Positions 58,023 to 64,000 of a stretch of 64,000 bases of DNA are shown in pieces; the first letter of the stretch is position 1; each line of letters begins with the position of its first letter. The position numbers were made by a program, and so were the translations under genes. This stretch comes from Sympetrum striolatum (taxonomy: Eukaryota; Arthropoda; Insecta; Odonata; Libellulidae), in the NCBI GenBank assembly GCA_947579665.1, contig OX388351.1, forward strand, positions 51,840,939-51,904,938, written 5' to 3'. The notes under the pieces are model-generated. The model was not told the origin of the DNA. It was given only the letters and a program-made list of their open reading frames with translations, and ran no database searches.

Positions 58023-59044
58023 ACTCATGTTCACGGATCATTCGGTAGATTTGTAGGTTTATACACTGATCCAAAAATTCTGATGTGATTCCAAAATTTT
58101 GCTGATTTATTGTTCAGTATGGTAGATTTTGACCAAGTTTTAGCGTAAGCGTTTGGAACCCCATATTAGTTCAGATTCCATGGTAATTGAAATACCATAC
58201 TTCTCAGGTATTGTTTTCAGTTACAGAAAATATGAAATCTTAAAATCATATTCTTTGCTCTTAAATATTCATGGGAAATCAATTAAGTAAATAGGTCGAA
58301 GTTTTTATTTATCAGCTGAAATGTTTTCCGTTAAAACAGTTAGTTTAGGAAGGTTTTCCAGCGAAGTGGTGGACGTTATCTTCCACTGGGCAAATACGGT
58401 TTAGAAGCTCTCGCTTAGGAGTTTCCCCCAGATATGCTTCATTCAATATTTGCTTGTTGCGGAATGGAATGTTTTCATTCTTGCTCCATCTAATAAATAA
58501 ATCACCACCTACACACAATAATTCAACCGATCAGTTATCTGTGGGTTTATTTGATTAGCGATTCTACCATTCTCCAGTTCTAAAGTAAATAACGAAATGG
58601 TCCATCTGATTTTCTATCTTAGCTGTACATTTATCCATGAATGTTCTGCGGTCCATTCCCAGAAAAAATCGGAGGACACAATTTAAAACCTAATGTTCTC
58701 TCTGTTCTCTTTTTTATAAACAGAACACTGTATGCCTGGGAATTGTTTATGGCCTCAACTGAATATTTTCATTCGTGAATCTAGGAGAAAAGATGATGGT
58801 GAAGTTTTTACTCATTGAGGAATGGTAAAGTTGTTACGCTCTAATTTTGTATTGGGTAATGAATAATTTAAGGCTGTTTTTTTTAGGACCCGGTTCCCAC
58901 AATTATATGTCCTATTTCAAGCCTTTACCGGAAGCCGTACCGAAGTAAAGGCTCTTTGCAGTATAATTTTCATTTATTATCAATCTTACTGATTATCAAA
59001 CAACAAGAAGAATCTCGATCTTTCTTTAATTGGCTTAATTTACA
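58023..59044. other. AT-rich intergenic DNA with one small inverted repeat
   Basis: AGCCTTTAC at 58920-58928 and GTAAAGGCT at 58944-58952 form a 9-bp inverted repeat; otherwise nothing. Confidence 0.55.
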
Positions 59045-59525
59045 TTTAAACCCTGCAAACCACCATGGGCGCGTGGAAGGTGTAAAATACCGAAATCCCT
59101 AACTAACCTTAAGAGCTATTAGCTTCTCTAATACTTCGCCAGAAAAACGACCAAAAGTCTGTAATGGCAACTACTTCCCTGTATCGCTTTTTTGTTTTCT
59201 CCCGAAGACCGCGACAGTTCATAACAGGGATAACAATATCCGCTATCTCCTCCCAGAAATCGGTGGTGATAAATTTGTCAAAAGGCTTCCGTCGATACTC
59301 TCAAGTCTTCTATCACTAAGAGAGTTCCATCCGAGGGATTCTATCATAGCCGAAACACTGCTGTTAAATCTGAAATTTTCCTTGACGAACCTAGCTGCTC
59401 TACATTGAACTATCTCAAGATCGGAAATTAATCCTACTTCGTGAGGATCCCAAATCGCACAGGAACACTCAAGTAGAGGTGGGATCAGGGAAAATACGCT
59501 ATTTCTTATACTCACGATGAGCATC
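59045..59525 (-). mobile_element. CR1-group LINE fragment (relic E)
   Basis: The minus strand encodes PPLLECSCAIWDPHE, VQCRAARFVKENF and SLGWNSLSDRR in one frame. These match the LVRPxLEYAxxVWDP, VQRKAIRFVKN and GWESLEDRR blocks of the 32.3-kb element at lower identity. The frame then shifts; RSIREANSS marks the protein end, and the 3' sequence CGCCCATGGTGGTTTGCAGG corresponds to the conserved CGCCGAAAGGCGGCTTGCAGG end. No ACATAG tail is seen. It is 5'-truncated near 59525. A diverged sister family of the young LINE is likely. Confidence 0.85.
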
Positions 59526-60439
59526 CCTTCAGAATTTTACTGGCTGGCTGGTACTGGTTTTCAGCTAATAGAAGAAATTAAATGTGTTAATTTTTTTATT
59601 GTAGCCGAAGTCATAAGTAGATAGAATTGGATAAGGGCCCCCGTTAATATATATTTTTGATGTATGTTCTTTCTTTGTTGGATGTTTATTTTATCTGTAT
59701 TGTTTTCTTTTTCTGTATTGTACTGTAACTGTATTCTATATCTGTATCTGCATCTTTTTCTTTATCTGTATTGGAAAAACCGGTACACATTCTAGGGCTC
59801 ATACGTGTTGATGTGATAGCATCTTTTAACTTTTTCAAACTTTCTTCAATTCCTTTTTGCTTCTTGATTAAGCTTCTGTATTCTTTTCAGTAGTTTATTT
59901 CAACAAGAGTATAATATTTTCGATATTATTAAGCCTAATTTCTATATCTTAGATCGTAAATCCTGTGATGTTTGCCACATATTTTCATTGCATGATGTAC
60001 CCTGTATGTCGCTATATTCCCTCATATCTCTTATATTTAACAATAATACAATGGCATGCCTCTATCAATGTACGATTACTTTTCTTTTCAACATTGTTTT
60101 CTGTATACCCATCATTTACTCGTTGAAAGATTTCGCTACTTTGTCACTCCCTTATTTTCATATGTCATTTTTTTCTAATATTTTCTCCTCTTCATCTCTC
60201 ACTGTTTCACCTTGTATAGCAACATAAATGACACACACTGTTTATGTATCTCAAATTTCCAAGTTATATTATGTATTGGTAAAAGCTGTACTTCTTTTAC
60301 TCTTCTCGATACGGCTTACTATTTTCATGATGTTGCTGACGTTTTTGATCATATTCCTTTCTACGCAGCTAATTTATGAAACTCATTGGAATTATTTTTT
60401 GGGTATCACATGCGTGAATGTGTGAGCAAATTCTAATTC
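59526..60439. other. AT-rich DNA with a TCTGTAT-rich stretch
   Basis: From 59690 to 59777 the word TCTGTAT or TCTGTATTG recurs irregularly, a decayed simple repeat. Nothing else was seen. Confidence 0.55.
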
Positions 60440-60930
60440 ATTGCACGAGCAGAAGGCCTTAGCATCCTCATTGATGTTTACTGAAGAACTCAGTTTGGAG
60501 GAATCTTACCCAGTAATTATAAACATATTTGGGGTGCCAATAGAGTTCACATATTCCATAAGTCGATGGGCCTTCTGGGCTTTCTTGCTGCGGTGTTGTA
60601 TTTCTGCTATTGGGTCGTGCAAGGTCGGAACCGAGACTTTCTTTGCCTATAATTCCAGAAGTGGCTGAAATTTATTGACGCCTCGCTCTTCAAGGGCTCA
60701 TCTAAGGCTCAGATCACCTGTAATTCCATTTTCCTTCAATTAAAATTCCCTCTAACGCTCCCGGAGTGCAAGCACCATTAACTGGTTATTTGAAAGATCA
60801 TCCATCACCAGTCTTTGATGCGTCATAACTGGCACTTTCCTTCGAATCAGTTCTCTCCTCAAAGTGCTAAGTCATCCGTTGGAATCTGCTCCATGGGAAC
60901 GAAAACACGAAGCGGAAAAAATAAATAAAG
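60440..60930. other. CpG-bearing block 19 (weak)
   Basis: Mildly GC-rich block. A 75-residue frame at 60441-60668 is unrecognised. Confidence 0.35.
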
Positions 60931-61642
60931 GTTGTTTTATGGCGATATTTTGGTTGGATATTCCACTTTACCATCTTACCTAATCTTAGTGTTGATGGGC
61001 TATAAGAAAAGTTATAAAAGAAAAATTATATGAAGGATTATTACTATAATAATTTAAATTTAATAACTTCAAATTGGTGTAAGTACAATAGAGTTGGAAA
61101 GAAATGATACATCAACCTTTTATCATCGTTACGTGCTATGTGATTTTAGGTGTATATTGGTAAAAACACTTTAACTATACTTTTTGTCCTTAATAATTCA
61201 TTTGAATGTGACATATGTTGACAGTTTTTGCATATATTATCAGATTTTAAGTAATAAAACTATAATTAACTTTATATACATAATTAATATAGCCATTAAG
61301 TAATAGGATGCAGTGATAATTTCGTCTGAGTATTACCCTGTGAACGAATCTTTCAGTATGTGAATAACTTTTAGATGTAGTAATCGGTAAACTGTTACAG
61401 ATTCGGCTAACGAATGCTTTTATTTCGCCATGCAATTTTCATTAATTCATAATTCTCGCAATTAGAAGTTGAAAACAATACTCTTCTGCCAAGTTAGGAA
61501 TTAGTATTCAATATTCCTTCTTTTGGCGCTTGTCTCAATTTCATACCCCTATTTTTTTGAACTTTAATTTTGTAAAATAAATAAATCCTGCGACTGATAT
61601 AAATGTAATTTACATGTATTTCTCATGGAAATGTTTATCCTC
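60931..61642. other. AT-rich intergenic DNA, nothing recognised
   Basis: No feature supported. Confidence 0.6.
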
Positions 61643-61715
61643 GTTTGTGGTCGAACCCGGGACTATTAGACAAAATAGCTTATCTACGCAGGGTAGACAT
61701 TGAACTATCTTTTTC
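61643..61715 (-). repeat. tRNA-like sequence (possible SINE head)
   Basis: On the minus strand GATAGTTCAATGTCTACCC resembles an A-box region and GTCCCGGGTTCGACCAC a B box at tRNA-like spacing. The sequence beyond the B box ends in a T/A-rich TTTATTTATTTTAC stretch. Acceptor pairing is poor, so it is not a tRNA gene. Confidence 0.4.
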
Positions 61716-62224
61716 GAGACTGAAGTTTTTTTCTTAAAATTTTGACGTACGCAAACGCACTTATTCCAACTTTCTACTTCATTTATAAGATTACCACACT
61801 AATTGTCAAGTTAAGCCTAAATCTGTTACTTTAGGGTTCGAAGTTTATGAGATTATTTTATGGCCGTACTATTTCTATTCATAGTTATCATATCGTCATC
61901 TTGCTTGTTCATTATCTTCAATTTATTTTGCACGAAAAGAACCAACCGCGGGCTGTGAAAGCAGTAATTCTGTGTAATCGGAGTACGATCTTGGTTTGCC
62001 TCATAATATTCGAGAGTATTATACTCTTCAACTTTTACAAAACGTAAGCGAGCTAGATATTTTTGGTGGCACTTCCTAGTAAAAGCTTAAATAATATGTT
62101 TCAATCCTTGGCGCTTTCTTGTCTTTCAATTATAATTTAGTAAAAACTAAGTAATGAGTGGTTTAGTTTGTAAAGTTGATATTACCTGTAAGTTTGACTT
62201 AGGATACTAAATATTATTAAGGTA
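61716..62224. other. AT-rich intergenic DNA, nothing recognised
   Basis: No feature supported. Confidence 0.6.
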
Positions 62225-62460
62225 TTTATGAAAGGCGAGATTGAGACTGAAAAGTCTCTTCTTCCATGTAACCTTTCGTCAATGATATTATGTACATAAA
62301 AACTTGTGTGTAGGTGAATATAAATAGAGAGGAAAACTTTGGAAGGAGTGGAAGTAAAAAAAACTTAACTTAAGGTGATATCTTAGGAAAGAATATCCAC
62401 AGCAGGAAAACACCCACAGAGAAGGGGGTGTGAAAAACCTGTACAAACCTACTGGCAGTA
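62225..62460 (+). repeat. repeat family R, long copy 2 (best preserved)
   Basis: GGCGAGATTGAGACTGAAAA begins the copy, with GAGACT/AGTCTC forming a small hairpin (62241-62258). TTAGGAAAGAATATCC, GCAGGAAAACACCCACAG and AAGGGGGTGTGAAAAACCTG follow (62383-62441). Start and body blocks match 56161-56360, and the body block matches 50911-50995. No tRNA-like boxes, terminal repeats or coding frame were seen, so the class is open. Confidence 0.7.
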
Positions 62461-62759
62461 CAAGCTAGAAGATGTTAAAGAAAGCTGTGTGTAACATGGA
62501 AATTACAAAAGCAATAGTACTATAACTAAATTACAAATTATTAATAAAATAAAATCAGAAACAGGAAAAACTAAAATATATACTGGTAGCTCTACTCTAA
62601 ATGACACTGCGTTGAACCAAGACGATTTGGTTTCTCGATACCTACTAATCTGTGCAGTAACGACATTCAGCAATGTGCAATTTTGTGTAATATCCTGAGC
62701 TTAAATGAAACCTACGTTTGCTCTTATACATAATGAATATATATTCCGATATACAATTC
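62461..62759. other. AT-rich intergenic DNA, nothing recognised
   Basis: No feature supported. Confidence 0.6.
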
Positions 62760-63380
62760 CCATATTCTTGGATCGATTCCTCCAGAAGATGGCATCATCG
62801 CTTAAAGGCCTTAAACCCAACGGGCTCTTAATCGAGTCCGCGAGGCACACGATTTTCTTAAGTGCGTTTACAGGGAGCGGTCATCCCGGTTTCCTTGTTT
62901 GGCCGTGCACTCAATCCAGACACGGGTCACCCTCGGCGACAAACACCCGAGCAGGCCTCCCGGACATACGCTCCCGCAAATAAATAAATAAAAATGGCGA
63001 CCCACGCATCTCCCCGTGAAGCGACCACCTAGCACACATCATCTCGTTCGAGATGGCCTCACCTTATCCCCCTCCCCCGATCCCCCCTCCCAAATACTCA
63101 GTCACATCTCCTCGAACACACACCCTTCAGTCGCATTTAGACTCGTCGTGTTAGAGTGGGAAGGAGCGTATTTTTTCTATATATATTCTCCCAGGAAGCA
63201 GCTTCCGCGCTTTTTTTTATCGTCGTCTTTTTTTTCGTTTTTTTTTTAATTCTCCCGTAGTTCTGATGAACGCGTGTGTACTTTATTTTCACTTATTTAT
63301 CCTCGCACGCCGAGAGATGGGCACTCACTTTCCATTACGAGTCCAGCGTTAAGGTAATAGGTGGCGTGTTTACGTACGAG
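62760..63380. other. GC/CpG-rich island 20
   Basis: CpG-bearing block with a C-rich stretch at 63068-63092 and a T-rich stretch at 63206-63250. CTCCCGCAAATAAATAAATA at 62970-62989 resembles a SINE tail, but no head is visible upstream. A 92-residue frame at 62705-62983 is unrecognised. Confidence 0.45.
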
Positions 63381-64000
63381 TATTATATGTAGATATATTT
63401 ATATGAAAGCGTAAGGATATGTAAATCTCAGTGGTATACCCTTTCTGCGTTGAAATAGGTTAACTTCTTTCTGCGAGATTTATGGAGTTACTGGACATTA
63501 AGGATGCATTGTGCTTTCTTGCTATGCTCCTCTTTCTCTTTGAGGTATAACGCCCTTTTCGGCAGTTTTTATCTGTATTGCCTATACCGCCTGTTATAGA
63601 TTTTAATACTAGGTCTCCAGGAATGAAAGAAGGAGTTTAGCTTAAAATTGTATCCTTGTTTTATTGTAAGCCCAGTCATAATTTGATTTGTTGTATTTGT
63701 TGGCGTAACGGTTATTTTATATTCATATATTATCGTATTGGTGTAATTTAATTTCAGCTGAAATATATTTAACCGTGTGATGGGCCTAACATAAATTAGT
63801 AATATGTTGAATAAGTTACTCGATCGCAGAACCTTTGTTTTATTTTCAAGAAGCTCAAAGATAAAATTCTTGTTCCTTTTGTAGTTATTTCTTCACCCTG
63901 CATTATATTCTCCTGATCATAAAATATTTCATTTTTAAAGCGTAAGAATTATCCTTTTAATTAGTTTTTGTATCTTAACTGTGATTGAAGAATAGAAATT
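63381..64000. other. AT-rich intergenic DNA, nothing recognised
   Basis: No feature supported to the end of the window. Confidence 0.6.

Noticed and set aside
1..64000. CRISPR arrays, prophage, operons, rRNA genes
   Set aside because: No regularly spaced repeat array, bacterial gene layout or rRNA-like sequence was seen.

Overview
The window looks like gene-poor, AT-rich nuclear DNA from an arthropod, probably an insect. The order cannot be fixed from the sequence. The call rests on the mixture of old and young CR1/jockey-group LINE fragments, tRNA-headed SINEs, a mariner relic, hAT and PIF/Harbinger-type MITEs and hammerhead-like motifs, and on the absence of compact genes, operons or ribosome binding sites. 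I found no host protein-coding gene, rRNA gene, intact tRNA gene or CRISPR array that I could support. Apart from the reverse transcriptase fragment, the long open frames sit in GC-rich or pyrimidine-rich blocks, overlap on both strands and have low-complexity composition, so I treat them as chance.

The best-supported coding sequence is a reverse transcriptase fragment on the minus strand (32338-33645) of a 5'-truncated LINE. The LINE is flanked by a 6-bp duplication (AAGTCT), and its empty site survives in a paralogous repeat at about 27050-27330. At least three more copies of this lineage are present: 17587-18063 (about 99% identical over the shared part), 46877-47145 (decayed) and 21240-21400 (very old). 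Related CR1-group fragments lie at 10525-11380, 42977-44340 (reverse transcriptase core deleted) and 59045-59525. An RTE-like tail is at 24245-24430 and an L2-like tail at 40050-40357.

DNA transposons are a PIF/Harbinger-like MITE (1000-1115, TTA duplication), a mariner C-terminus with its terminal repeat (11443-11650), a 658-bp terminal-repeat element (22061-22718), a 946-bp element with repeated subterminal motifs (34934-35879) and a hAT-like MITE (49492-49813, 8-bp duplication). Two SINE families occur: one in three copies with a conserved stem-loop after the tRNA-like head, and one in two copies. Further tRNA-like heads are at 8065, 20819 and 61643. Hammerhead-ribozyme-like motifs are at 38891-38937 (consensus core) and 11771-11806 (degenerate, inside a 41-bp inverted repeat). 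Long snap-back hairpins lie at 48309-48404, 55981-56186 and 57981-58022.

About twenty CpG-bearing GC-rich blocks of 0.3-1.1 kb recur every 2-5 kb in the AT-rich background. They contain few recognisable mobile elements and are the best candidates for retained functional (regulatory or unmethylated) DNA. The rest is AT-rich sequence in which I see nothing definite.
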